Part shown: positions 1-9,300 of the stretch, piece after piece | How the letters are laid out: each line of letters starts with the position of its first letter | Numbering within the stretch: the first letter of the stretch is position 1 | Origin: Clostridiales bacterium | GTDB taxonomy: Bacteria > Bacillota > Clostridia > Mahellales > Mahellaceae | Direction: 5' to 3' | DNA: 35,908 nucleotides | NCBI GenBank assembly: GCA_030156435.1 | Contig: JASGMM010000014.1 | Span: 1-35,908 of the forward strand | Notes under the pieces: generated by a model | Database searches by the model: none | What the model saw: the letters and a program-made list of their open reading frames with translations, nothing else | What the model was told of the DNA's origin: nothing | Translations under genes and position numbers: made by a program

Positions 1-30
1 ACTACTTAATTTATTATGAGGAGAGAAAAT

Positions 31-1062
31 ATGACATCGCGTGAAAGAGTGATAAGGGCATTAAAGTTTCAACAACCGGATAGAGCTCCGCGAGATTTGT
101 GGATGCTGCCGGGTATACCCATGTTTAGATCCGACGAATTGGAAGACGTATTGAGTAAATATCCGGTGGATTTCGCCGGGCCTAAATATAGGTATGGCAG
201 AGGGCGTCGTTGTAAAGGCCGGGAAGCTATGGTAGGCAATTACACAGATGCATGGGGCTGCGTATGGCATGTGGCTGAACCAGGAGTGATTGGAGAGGTT
301 AAAGAACCTCCATTAGCTGACTGGTCTGCGTTGGACAGCTATCAGCCGCCATGGGAGTTGCTTGATGAGGCCGATTTGTCAGAGGTAAACCGAAGCTGTG
401 AGCAAACAGATAAATTTGTAAAGGTGGGAACCGAAACGAGACCTTTTGAGAGAATGCAGTTTTTAAGAGGGACTCAAAACCTATTCATAGATTTGGCTTA
501 TGGAACTAAAGAAGTTTACCGTCTTCGCGATATGCTGCATGAGTTTTTTACTAGAGAGATGGAGATGTGGGCGAAAACCGATGTAGATGCCATAGGCTTT
601 ATGGATGACTGGGGCTCGCAGAATGCCTTGTTGATCTCGCCGGAATTATGGCGTTCTTTTTACAAGCCGCTCTACAGGGACTACTGTGATATAATTCATT
701 CGAGCGGTAAGTTTGTATTATTCCATTCGGATGGTAACATAGAAGCAATATATCCCGATTTGATAGAGATAGGGGTGGATGCCGTGAACTCGCAATTATT
801 CTGCATGAACATCGAGAGATTGGCTAAGTTATATAAAGGTAAAATAACATTTTGGGGTGAAATAGACAGGCAGTATATATTGCCATATTGTACACCGGAA
901 GAGGTACGGCAAGCAGTGAGGCGCGTACGTAGAGCCTTGGATGATGGCAACGGCGGCGTTATCGCTCAATGCGAATGGGGTATAAATAATCCCAAAGAAA
1001 ATATCGAGGCTGTATTCGATGAGTGGAGCAAACCACTGGGCGAAATATTGAAAGAAAAATAA
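31..1062 (+). CDS. Uroporphyrinogen decarboxylase superfamily protein, probably methyltransferase-like
   Basis: A 343-aa protein of the URO-D/MtaA TIM-barrel superfamily. The ORF track starts at 16, but AGGAGAG at 19-25 is a ribosome binding site for the ATG at 31, so I use MTSRERV. The N-terminus (RALKFQQPDRAPRD) and the late barrel motif FHSDGN are family hallmarks. H232-x-D234 and C314 sit where corrinoid methyltransferases such as MtaA/MtbA have an HxC...C zinc site, with Asp replacing the first Cys. A true HemE is unlikely, because no haem genes are nearby and the neighbours are glycosidases. The substrate is unknown; transfer of a methyl group to or from a corrinoid or thiol is an inference. 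No promoter is visible in the 30 nt upstream, so the gene may belong to an operon that starts outside the window. Confidence 0.8.
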   Translation: MTSRERVIRALKFQQPDRAPRDLWMLPGIPMFRSDELEDVLSKYPVDFAGPKYRYGRGRRCKGREAMVGNYTDAWGCVWHVAEPGVIGEVKEPPLADWSALDSYQPPWELLDEADLSEVNRSCEQTDKFVKVGTETRPFERMQFLRGTQNLFIDLAYGTKEVYRLRDMLHEFFTREMEMWAKTDVDAIGFMDDWGSQNALLISPELWRSFYKPLYRDYCDIIHSSGKFVLFHSDGNIEAIYPDLIEIGVDAVNSQLFCMNIERLAKLYKGKITFWGEIDRQYILPYCTPEEVRQAVRRVRRALDDGNGGVIAQCEWGINNPKENIEAVFDEWSKPLGEILKEK

Positions 1063-1112
1063 GAATTGAAGGTAAATTATTGATGACAGTGACAGATAAA
1101 AGCTACTGGAAA

Positions 1113-1147
1113 TTTGCCTTGAGGTTTTAACTGCTTTATCGTATAAT
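1113..1147. repeat. Left copy of 35-bp target-site duplication of the IS element (contains a promoter)
   Basis: These 35 nt recur exactly at 3132-3166, on the other side of the IS; the flanking bases differ on both sides, so 35 bp is the exact length. Long direct repeats of this sort are the known hallmark of IS1634-family transposition. The copy holds TTGAGG, a 17-nt spacer and TATAAT (1119-1147). It is therefore a promoter that now points rightward into the IS, antisense to the transposase. Confidence 0.9.
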
Positions 1148-1172
1148 CCCATCTTTGACAGTTGAGGGACAT

Positions 1173-1216
1173 AAAGAGCTTGAAACCCATTGGCAATCCT
1201 GGGCTTCAAGCTCTTT
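1173..1216. terminator. Stem-loop at the left end of the IS, possible bidirectional terminator
   Basis: AAAGAGCTTGAAaCCCA pairs with TGGGcTTCAAGCTCTTT around a short loop, a stem of about 16 bp with one A-C mismatch. It lies just beyond the transposase stop codon and inside the IS. The T-tracts are short on both strands, so termination would be imperfect. It could end the transposase mRNA and also block transcription entering from the promoter in the left target duplication. Confidence 0.55.
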
Positions 1217-1241
1217 AGAGTGTATAAAAAAGTTCACAATG

Positions 1242-2987
1242 TCATTTCCCTTTGGTGGTTTTAATAATTTTTTTCATTTCTTTTGTAGTAACAATTTGGT
1301 AATCAGTGTGGAAGCCAAAAGCCTCATGTAAAGCATCAGTAAAATCTGTTCTTGTGTATATCGGTTCATAACCTTCGCCCTTGATTTCCTTAAAATTCAT
1401 CTCTTGCAATTCACTGATAATCTCATGGCAGGTGAATTCTTCATGAAGCCTCTTTTCAAGAAACCTGTAAATAATAAGGGATATAAAGCAGGTGATGAAA
1501 TGTGCTTCTATCCTGTCTTCATTGCTTAGGTATACAGGTCTAGCCTTGAACTCACTTTTCATGATTCTAAAGCATTCTTCTATCTCCCATCTTCTGCTAT
1601 TCACCTTGATAATCTCAGATACATCATCATCTAAGTTCGTACAAACCCCATAAAAACCATCAAAGGCTTCCTCTTTCTTGATTAGATCGGTATCAATGCT
1701 GTATATTTCTTTTTCTGCAACCTCTCCGTCAGCTGTACAGTTTGTCTTATGGATAAATCTCTTGTAATCATTTTGTCTGAATTTCTTTATTGACGCAGGG
1801 TTGTTATCTATCGTTTTTAAAGCATGTTCTATTTGGCATTTTCGTATCTTACGCATGTAATCCCTGTATTTGATAGAGTATGTAACAATCAGCTTCTGCT
1901 CAAGACCATTTTCTTTAATCCAGCGTTCCTTGTAGAAAACCTTAGTCCGCAATTTTTCTTTATCTCTGTCATTAGCTTTTTCTATCATCTCATCAAGTTC
2001 AGAAATATCATATATTTTTTCACTACCCGGAAGCCTCCATCCAGTTGAAGCAAGAGCCCATTTTTTAAGGTGTCCTTTCAATTTTTTGATAGACTGCGTG
2101 GTAATAAAAGCACGATCATCCTTATCATTAAACCTTCGATTATCTTCTGAAGAAAGACCTGCGTCCGTACATATAATGAACTTAGAAAGCCCAAAATCAG
2201 ATAAAATTTTCTTTTCCAAGGGTTTTAATGTAAGCTGTTCATTCATATTTCCTCTATTAATACTAAAAGCAAGAGGCAAGCCATCTCCGTCCATGAATAG
2301 ACCCATCTGAATGATTGGATTTGGCTTGTGTTCTTTTGATGGACCATATTGTTTTTTACCATCTTCTTCAATTTCAAAAAAATAATTAGTGCAATCATAA
2401 TAAAGCACACCAGTATTTCTCTTTGAGATTCTCAGGCTGTTCTCATATAAAGAGGATTGAATAAAATCAGTTTCTTTGGCGAGGTATTCAAGCGCTCTAT
2501 ATATCTGATGCAAATGAAAATTGGGCTGCTCAATAAACTTTTTTGATTCCTCAAATGTAGCAAGTTTAGATAAAGGGAATAGTATCCTGCAATAAATCAG
2601 TCTGGAAAGAATAGAATTCAAATCAAAATTGAATTTGTATTTTCGAGAAATATCTTTGCATATCTTATGCAGTCCAAGTTTATGGTATATCTGCTGCAGA
2701 AAAAGATAGCCGCCGTTAAAGCAATGCCTTTCATCCTTCTCAATACGCTTATATGGCGAATATCTAGCAATAACATCAGGTTCATGCCCTTCTTTTTCAC
2801 GGCGGTTTAGTTCTTCTACATATTCCTTTGCCCATTCGTAGGGGTCTTTGCCATTTAACTTGGTTTTAAGTTCCTCATAGGTTCCAAGCTTTTCTACAAC
2901 CTTGTTAGTACGTTTACCCTTATCGTATACAGATTTTACAACATAGAAGGAAGCAGCATTTTTGGATTTGGAAACCTGAAGTCTCAT
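1242..2987 (-). CDS. IS1634-family (IS4 superfamily) DDE transposase
   Basis: Transposase of 581 aa that would catalyse cut-and-paste movement of the element around it. The track begins at a GTG (2996), but GAGGTGG overlaps that codon and is placed to serve the ATG at 2987 (MRLQVSK), so I choose that start. The DDE residues can be picked out: Asp in LYYDCTNYFF, Asp in IICTDAGLSS, and Glu in the IEECFRIMKSEF segment, which matches the Y-R-E-K type signature of the IS4 superfamily. The N-terminal ~100 residues are the usual IS1634 lead-in. A sigma-A promoter lies directly upstream. The ORF is full length with no frameshift, so the element may be active. Confidence 0.92.
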   Translation of the reverse strand: MRLQVSKSKNAASFYVVKSVYDKGKRTNKVVEKLGTYEELKTKLNGKDPYEWAKEYVEELNRREKEGHEPDVIARYSPYKRIEKDERHCFNGGYLFLQQIYHKLGLHKICKDISRKYKFNFDLNSILSRLIYCRILFPLSKLATFEESKKFIEQPNFHLHQIYRALEYLAKETDFIQSSLYENSLRISKRNTGVLYYDCTNYFFEIEEDGKKQYGPSKEHKPNPIIQMGLFMDGDGLPLAFSINRGNMNEQLTLKPLEKKILSDFGLSKFIICTDAGLSSEDNRRFNDKDDRAFITTQSIKKLKGHLKKWALASTGWRLPGSEKIYDISELDEMIEKANDRDKEKLRTKVFYKERWIKENGLEQKLIVTYSIKYRDYMRKIRKCQIEHALKTIDNNPASIKKFRQNDYKRFIHKTNCTADGEVAEKEIYSIDTDLIKKEEAFDGFYGVCTNLDDDVSEIIKVNSRRWEIEECFRIMKSEFKARPVYLSNEDRIEAHFITCFISLIIYRFLEKRLHEEFTCHEIISELQEMNFKEIKGEGYEPIYTRTDFTDALHEAFGFHTDYQIVTTKEMKKIIKTTKGK

Positions 2988-3018
2988 AATATCCACCTCA
3001 CATTGTTATAATGCCTAT

Positions 3019-3047
3019 ATTATACCACGTTGTGACACATTGTGCAA
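3019..3047 (-). promoter_or_regulatory. Transposase promoter
   Basis: On the minus strand, TTGCAC (3047-3042), a 17-nt spacer and TATAAT (3024-3019) end about 30 nt before the transposase start. Confidence 0.75.
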
Positions 3048-3131
3048 TAGTTATTTTTAAAATTTGACAAAAAAATAAACCTATATCAAGGCTTTCAGAG
3101 AATTTTTCTTCTTGCAACTGTCAAAAACCCG

Positions 3132-3166
3132 TTTGCCTTGAGGTTTTAACTGCTTTATCGTATAAT
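3132..3166 (+). promoter_or_regulatory. Right copy of 35-bp target duplication; promoter of the GH63-like gene
   Basis: This is the second exact copy of the duplicated target. TTGAGG (3138-3143), a 17-nt spacer and TATAAT (3161-3166) form a near-consensus promoter 41 nt before the GTG start at 3208. Because the whole promoter lies in the duplicated segment, insertion left the downstream gene with its native promoter. Confidence 0.8.
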
Positions 3167-3207
3167 TAAAAATAACATAGATCTTTTATAAAGATGGGGG
3201 TATAAAT

Positions 3208-4905
3208 GTGAATTTTAACTTAGAGCAAGTTCCTTTCAGCCGTTGTGGATCGTATATAGCTTTCTCGTGGTTATCAGAACGCTTTAGAGGTGTCAATGCT
3301 AAAGAAGGGCTTTATTTGCGTACGGTTCATGGCGATGCGGTGTCAAAAGAGATCATGCTGGTAGAGCTTACCGATGGGGGTCGACCCATACCGTTCGAAA
3401 TTAAGGCTATGCCAGAACTGCTTCGTTTAGAAGCTGCGGATGGGTATGTTGAGATATGCATTGCGACCTCCACGGTTATAAGAATAAGAGGCTGTGGTGT
3501 GGGGTTGCGTTTTTCTTCCAGTGAGGAGTCCATGTTCAATAATGCTATCCCATTTAAAGAATACCAGTGGATAATAAACGCTTTTAACAGCAGAGTACAG
3601 CTAATGTTTATACCGTTAAAAGCGCGATTGTGTATGGATGCCCCTTGGGACGGCAGCAAGTGCAGTTTTGTTAAAGTGGATATACTGCCCGATGATACAG
3701 GTTATTTTGAGTGTGCAATTGAAGAATTTTATAGCTCATGGTATCAGCATATCTATGATGATTTTGATGAAAGCGTCAAAAGTGTCAAAGAAGAATTTAA
3801 GGCATTTTTAGGTAAAATGCCGGATGTGTCGGATGAATTTTCTCAGGCTGCTGAGCTGGCGGCTTATATAGACTGGTCATGTATTGTAGAGCCTAATGGA
3901 TTGATAACCAGGCCAGCCATGTTTATGTCTAAGAATTGGATGACCAATGTATGGAGCTGGGATCATTGTTTCAATGCCATAGCTCTTAGCTATAAATATC
4001 CTGAATTGGCATGGGATCAGTTTATGATAATGTTTGATCATCAGGACAATAATGGTGCCTTGCCAGACAGCATTAACGATCGCCTGCCCATATGGAACTT
4101 CTGCAAACCACCTATTCACGGCTGGGCATTGAAAAAGATGATGGATAATACGGATTACATAGATCGTGCTAAACTGGTTCAGGTCTATGAGCCTTTATGT
4201 GATTGGACCAATTGGTGGTTTAATTATCGCGATGATGACGACGATGGCATACCGCAGTATAATCACGGAAACGATTCGGGATGGGATAACAGCACTGTGT
4301 TTGCTGAGAGGCCACCTATTGAAAGCCCCGATTTAGCCGCCTTTCTTATAATCCAAATGGAAACGTTGTCTAATGTAGCGGATAAACTTGGCAGGAAAGC
4401 CCAATCGCGTGTATGGGAACAAAGAGCATCCGAATTGTTGAATAGATTGCTTGAGCATTCGCTAAGGGGCAATAGATTGGTAGCCTTGCAGTCAGAAACG
4501 CATAAACCAATCTCATCCCAAAGCCTATTGCCATTTATGCCCATTATACTAGCCGGACGTTTGCCACAAAATGTGCTGACGGCTACTATCACCGATCTGA
4601 AACAAAGCGGTATAATAACCGAACATGGCTTAGCTACTGAGAGCATCGACAGCCCTTTATATGAGGCCGATGGGTACTGGCGCGGCCCTATTTGGGCACC
4701 ATCTACGATGTTGATGGTGGACGGATTAAAAGAGGCTGGTGATGAGGCCATGGCGCAAGATATATGCAGGAAATTTGCTTGTATGTGTGCAGCCGGCGGC
4801 TTTGCTGAGAATTTCGATGCTTTAACCGGTAAAGGACTGCGTGACAAAGCGTATACTTGGACATCGAGCGTGTTTTTGATCCTGGCACATGAATATCTAT
4901 TATAA
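3208..4905 (+). CDS. GH63-like (alpha/alpha)6-barrel glycoside hydrolase
   Basis: A 565-aa protein whose C-terminal two thirds (about 215-565) is an (alpha/alpha)6 glycosidase barrel of the GH63/YgjK/mannosylglycerate-hydrolase type. Motifs seen: WMTNVWSWDHCFNA, DNSTVF, GYWRGPIWAPS and GGFAENFDALTG. D252 (SWDH) and E534 (AENF) are the likely catalytic acid and base. About 200 N-terminal residues form a less recognisable beta-rich region. There is no signal peptide, so it is probably cytoplasmic and acts on imported oligosaccharides. The start is GTG, with GGGGG at 3196-3200; the overlapping ATG at 3206 is followed at once by TGA and is not usable. The next gene starts 29 nt downstream, so the two probably form an operon. 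The exact sugar (alpha-glucosyl or alpha-mannosyl) cannot be read from sequence. Confidence 0.82.
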   Translation: MNFNLEQVPFSRCGSYIAFSWLSERFRGVNAKEGLYLRTVHGDAVSKEIMLVELTDGGRPIPFEIKAMPELLRLEAADGYVEICIATSTVIRIRGCGVGLRFSSSEESMFNNAIPFKEYQWIINAFNSRVQLMFIPLKARLCMDAPWDGSKCSFVKVDILPDDTGYFECAIEEFYSSWYQHIYDDFDESVKSVKEEFKAFLGKMPDVSDEFSQAAELAAYIDWSCIVEPNGLITRPAMFMSKNWMTNVWSWDHCFNAIALSYKYPELAWDQFMIMFDHQDNNGALPDSINDRLPIWNFCKPPIHGWALKKMMDNTDYIDRAKLVQVYEPLCDWTNWWFNYRDDDDDGIPQYNHGNDSGWDNSTVFAERPPIESPDLAAFLIIQMETLSNVADKLGRKAQSRVWEQRASELLNRLLEHSLRGNRLVALQSETHKPISSQSLLPFMPIILAGRLPQNVLTATITDLKQSGIITEHGLATESIDSPLYEADGYWRGPIWAPSTMLMVDGLKEAGDEAMAQDICRKFACMCAAGGFAENFDALTGKGLRDKAYTWTSSVFLILAHEYLL

Positions 4906-4934
4906 TTGAAGAACATGAGGGTTAAGAGGGAAAA

Positions 4935-6161
4935 ATGATTGTTCGAGAAGATAAGGAAATAATACGAGATCTGGCCAAACAGGTGGCAGAGATAGCCGAG
5001 CTTCCTGTCATGGAAGAGCGCCGCTGCATGTGGAAACAGCATAACCAGCTAAAACGCGTGCGTCCGATGATATTAGTATTCCCTGAAGGTTCGTGGCGTG
5101 AGCTTCTACCGCAATCGGTGCTTCAGTGCCAAGGAGAGGCTGCACGTGGGATAGAATGGGAACTGCGCTGGCGCATATATCAGCATGAATACATACATGA
5201 TGACAGCGTTATAGAGAAAAAATGGGTTGTATCAAAAGCTATCACTACTACCGACTGGGGATTGCAGCCGAAGCATAGGCCAAGCAGCCAAGATACCGGC
5301 TCGTGGGGTTTTATTCCGGTCATCAATGATTACAGCGATCTCAAAAAACTAAAATTTCCCGAGGTACGGTACGACGAAAAAGAAACCATGCACCGGCTGG
5401 AAGAGGCCCAAGATCTGTTCGGCAATATATTGGATGTACAACTCAAAGGCATAGCTCATATTTCGTTTCATCTTATGGACATATATTGTGAACTTCGCGG
5501 TTTAGAGCAAGTGATGTGGGACATGTACGACGACCCTGGCATGTTGCACGAAGCGATGGCCTTTTTAGAAGAAGGCCATCGCAGACTGGTACAGCAATAT
5601 ATGGATCTTAATCTTTTCAGTTTAAATAATGATGAGACCTACCATTCCTCCGGCGGAGTGGGGTATACCGATGAATTACCCAAGCCTGACTATGACCCTG
5701 AAAGAATCAGGCCATGCGATATGTGGGCATCGGCTGAATCTCAGGAGATGGCTCAAGTGTCACCGCAGCAGCACTATGAATTTGTCATGCAATATGAGAA
5801 ACGCCTTTTGGAACCCTTTGGGCTTAATGGTTATGGCTGTTGTGAGGACTTAACCAATAAATTGGATTATGTATTCACCATACCCCATATAAGGAGGATT
5901 TCTATATCACCATTTGCCGATGTTGATAAATGCGCAGAGAAACTGGGCGATAAATATATATTTTCATGGAAGCCAAAGCCTTCGTATCTTGTAGGGAATT
6001 TTGATACTGATTTCATAAAGGAGTATATAAAGCACACATTGGATGTAACCAAAGGCTGCGTTATAGAGATGATATTGAAGGATACTCATACCTGTGATAA
6101 CCATCCTGAACGGTTTACACAATGGACGAACATAGCGCAGGAGTTGGCTAAGGAATATTGA
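4935..6161 (+). CDS. Uroporphyrinogen decarboxylase superfamily protein, divergent
   Basis: A 408-aa protein of the URO-D-like superfamily, distinct from the gene at 31 and longer. The N-terminus is helical (MIVREDKEIIRDLAKQVAEI), followed by a barrel with the family-typical ISISPFADVDKCAEKLG and EYIKHTLDVTKGC segments. C302-C303 in GYGCCEDL and C387 in THTCDNHP are plausible metal or corrinoid-thiol ligands. The binding site AAGAGGG lies 5 nt before the ATG. It follows the GH63-like gene in the same transcript. The function is not established; family context suggests methyl transfer or demethylation, possibly of O-methylated sugars or aglycones. True haem biosynthesis is unlikely. Confidence 0.75.
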   Translation: MIVREDKEIIRDLAKQVAEIAELPVMEERRCMWKQHNQLKRVRPMILVFPEGSWRELLPQSVLQCQGEAARGIEWELRWRIYQHEYIHDDSVIEKKWVVSKAITTTDWGLQPKHRPSSQDTGSWGFIPVINDYSDLKKLKFPEVRYDEKETMHRLEEAQDLFGNILDVQLKGIAHISFHLMDIYCELRGLEQVMWDMYDDPGMLHEAMAFLEEGHRRLVQQYMDLNLFSLNNDETYHSSGGVGYTDELPKPDYDPERIRPCDMWASAESQEMAQVSPQQHYEFVMQYEKRLLEPFGLNGYGCCEDLTNKLDYVFTIPHIRRISISPFADVDKCAEKLGDKYIFSWKPKPSYLVGNFDTDFIKEYIKHTLDVTKGCVIEMILKDTHTCDNHPERFTQWTNIAQELAKEY

Positions 6162-6162
6162 G

Positions 6163-6196
6163 GAAGGTGGTTCTCAACCGCTTCTTTTCAATATAA
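6163..6196 (+). terminator. Weak terminator-like hairpin after the URO-D-like gene
   Basis: GAAGGTGGTT and AACCGCTTC flank a 3-nt loop, pairing as two 4-bp helices around a small internal loop, followed by TTTT. It lies right after the stop codon and before an independent promoter. Confidence 0.4.
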
Positions 6197-6257
6197 AAGC
6201 AAGAATATATTAGACTCAGGTATCAATAAGATATATTGTGATGCATGCCTGTTGACG

Positions 6258-6286
6258 TTGCAGCTATGAGATTTAGCTGATATAAT
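6258..6286 (+). promoter_or_regulatory. Promoter of the alpha-mannosidase gene (extended -10)
   Basis: TTGCAG (6258-6263), a 17-nt spacer and TATAAT (6281-6286), with a TG one base upstream of the -10 (TGATATAAT). It gives the mannosidase its own transcript, separate from the operon upstream. Confidence 0.72.
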
Positions 6287-6332
6287 GATACCAAGGCTTA
6301 TTAAAATTTAAATGATTTTGGAGGTGGGTGTA

Positions 6333-9300
6333 TTGTTGCAAGAAGAATTATTACAAAAATGGATTACCGATCGCATAAACGATGTAGGTAAGGTAATTTA
6401 TAGGAGAAGCACAACGCTAGATGGATGGCAGTTTAAAAGAGGCTATTATGACGCTCCGGACCAATACCGCTATGAGGACCAGGAGTGGGCACCTATAAAA
6501 GTCGGCCAACAATGGGGCAGCCCAGAACAAACCTATTGGTTTAGAAAGATGGTACGCATACCCGATACATATAAAGGCTGCAAAGTCATAGTGTTGATCG
6601 AGCTTGGCGGAGGAGAGGCTCTGCTGTCTATAAATGGAATGCCGTATCAAGGCATAGACAGGAACCATAAATCCGTTGTTTTGACCGAGCATGCCGCCGG
6701 AGATGAACAATACGATATCCTTATAGAAGCTGGCATGGAATGGGGCGAATACGCTGGCAGGCAATTGAGAGGCTTGCCCTTTGAGCCATACACTTTCCGC
6801 GGAGTTACGCTCGCTTGTGTAAATGAAACTGCTTATGAATATTATTTTGACTTAAAGACGATATTTGACTCGGCAGTGGTGCAAAATGATAATGATTTGC
6901 GACAAAGCATGCTCAATAAAGTTAAAGCTTCTTTACAGTCGATAGATGATTACAACGATGATGAACAGATCAAAAAAGCCAGGACTATGCTATGCGACAG
7001 CATAAGCGCGATACGATATGCACGCGGAAACGGTAAACTGCTTTTAAATGGACATTCGCATATAGACACTGCATGGTTGTGGCCGCTTAAAGAGACCGTA
7101 CGCAAATGTGGCCGGACATTTTCTACAGCGCTTCGTCTTATGGAACAATATCCCCAGTATTATTTCATACAGAGCCAGGCACAGCAGTTTGAATATACCA
7201 AACAGTATTATCCCAAACTGTATGAACAGATAAAAACGAGGATAAAAGAAGGACGCTGGGAGCCAACCGGCGGCACATGGGTAGAGCATGACTGCAACCT
7301 CATATCGGGCGAATCATTTGTGCGCCAGATTCTCTTAGGCAAGCGCTTCTTCATGCAAGAGTTCGGGATAGAGCCGAAGGTAGCCTGGTTACCCGATACC
7401 TTCGGATTCAACTGGATCATACCGCAAATCCTTAAAAAGGGTGGTTATGAATATTTCGTTACCAACAAGATAATGTGGATATACGAGAATAAATTCCCTT
7501 ATGACCTGTTTACATGGCGTGGCAATGACGGCAGCGAGATACTGTCTTATTTCCCTACGTCGCCAGGGGGATATAACGGTATGCTTACGCCAAATGAGAT
7601 AAAAGCTACATGGGATAACTTCCGTCAGAAAGAACAAACGGATGAGCTGCTGTATCAGTTCGGATACGGTGACGGAGGCGGTGGCCCTACAGCAGAGATG
7701 CTGGAATACGCCAAACGCCTTACCGATCTACCTGGCATGCCTGAATGTACGACAGGCAGGGCTGATGAATACTTTGAGCGTTTGAGAAATGATATCGATG
7801 CTTTGCCTGTGTGGGATGGGGAGCTTTATTTCGAACTTCACCGCGGGACGTATACGACGCAGGCCAGGAATAAGCGCAACAACCGTAAAGCGGAACTGTT
7901 GTATCGGGAGGCAGAGCTGCTATCGTATCTAGCCAGGATGTATGGACATCCATATGAGCAGGAAACCTTGAACAACGGCTGGAAGAAGATACTGCTCAAC
8001 CAATTTCATGATATAATACCGGGTTCATCCATAACGCCGGTATATGAGGACTCGGCTAAAGACTATGCGGAAGTATTGAGAACAGGCAACGATATAAAAT
8101 CGAAGGCGTTGAAAAACCTGGAAAGCCATATAGACACATCAGGCGACGGCAAGGCTATTACGGTATTCAATTCCTTGTCTTGGCCGGTAACCGCCATGGT
8201 GAGCATAGCCGCCGAGAGCGATAAAAAATATAAAGTCATCGATCGCGACGGCAATATCGTTGATTCTCAGACAATAACCGAAGAAGGCCGAACCGAACTC
8301 GTATTCACCGCTGTCGATGTGCCGTCGATGGGTTATAAAGTATATCATATGATAGAAGAAGAGTCGGTACCTGCCGTTGTTGACATAACGGTGGAAAGAG
8401 AGCATCTCGAGAACAGATTTTTTGCTATAGACATAAACGAAAAAGGATTTATAACATCTATATACGATAAGATAAACGGGCGGCAAGTCTTGCAACCGGA
8501 TAGATGTGGAAATGTTCTCCAGATATTTGAAGATAAACCAGCAAATTGGGAAGCATGGGATATAGACATTTCCTATCGGGATAAGATGTGGGAGGTCGAC
8601 GATATGATCTCATCAGAGATCATGGTTGCAGGCCCAGTAAAGGGGGTACTTCGCATAACCAAACGGTTTAATAAATCCACCATAATCCAGGATATAACGA
8701 TATATAGCGATATACCGCGTATAGACTTTAAAACATCGGTGGATTGGCAGGAAGATCAAAAGCTGCTTAAAGTAGCCTTCCCCGTTGATATAAGGGCTAC
8801 GGAGGCGACCTATGACATATACTATGGTGCCATAAATCGGCCGACGCATTGGAATACGAGTTGGGATAAGGCCAAGTTCGAGGTATGTGCTCACAAATGG
8901 GCGGATCTGTCCGAAGGTGATTACGGCGTAAGCCTATTGAACGACTGTAAATACGGACACGATATTAAAGACAATGTAATGCGATTGACGCTGCTAAGGG
9001 CGCCCATGTGGCCGGACCCCAAAGCCGATAGAGGGTATCACGAATTCACATATTCATTGTACCCGCACAAGGGCTCGTGGAACCAAGGCGGGACAGTACC
9101 TATGGCCTGGCAGCTTAATGCACCGCTTACAGCTATAGCGGCATCGCCTCATACAGGCTCGCTCGCTGCCGAACAATCTCTGTTCTCGGTAGATGCGGAT
9201 AATGTCATAATAGATACCGTAAAGAAAGCCGAGGATAACGGTGACTTAATATTGAGGGTGTTTGAGGCTCTTGGCCAACGCGGCAGGGTCGGCATAAAAT

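Larger units (their letters stand above)
1148..3131. mobile_element. IS1634-type insertion sequence, complete (1984 bp)
   Basis: The element is bounded by imperfect terminal inverted repeats: left CCCATCTTTGACAGTTG; the right end, read in reverse, is CGGGTTTTTGACAGTTG, sharing an uninterrupted TTTGACAGTTG core. It lies between two exact 35-bp direct repeats and carries one intact transposase gene with its own promoter. Its composition is more AT-rich than the glycosidase genes around it, which fits acquisition. It inserted between the URO-D-like gene and the GH63-like gene without breaking either. The intact ORF and exact repeats suggest recent movement. Confidence 0.92.

Noticed and set aside
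31-1062. Annotation of the URO-D-like gene as HemE of haem synthesis
   Set aside because: There are no haem neighbours, it sits with glycosidases, and it shows a metal-site-like H-x-D...C arrangement; only superfamily membership is supported.
4263-5042. 259-aa minus-strand ORF across the GH63-like and URO-D-like genes
   Set aside because: It overlaps two well-supported plus-strand genes and has no family features; a long antisense shadow.
6252-6286. TTGACG at 6252 as -35 of the mannosidase promoter
   Set aside because: The spacing to TATAAT would be 23 nt. TTGCAG at 6258 gives 17 nt with an extended -10.
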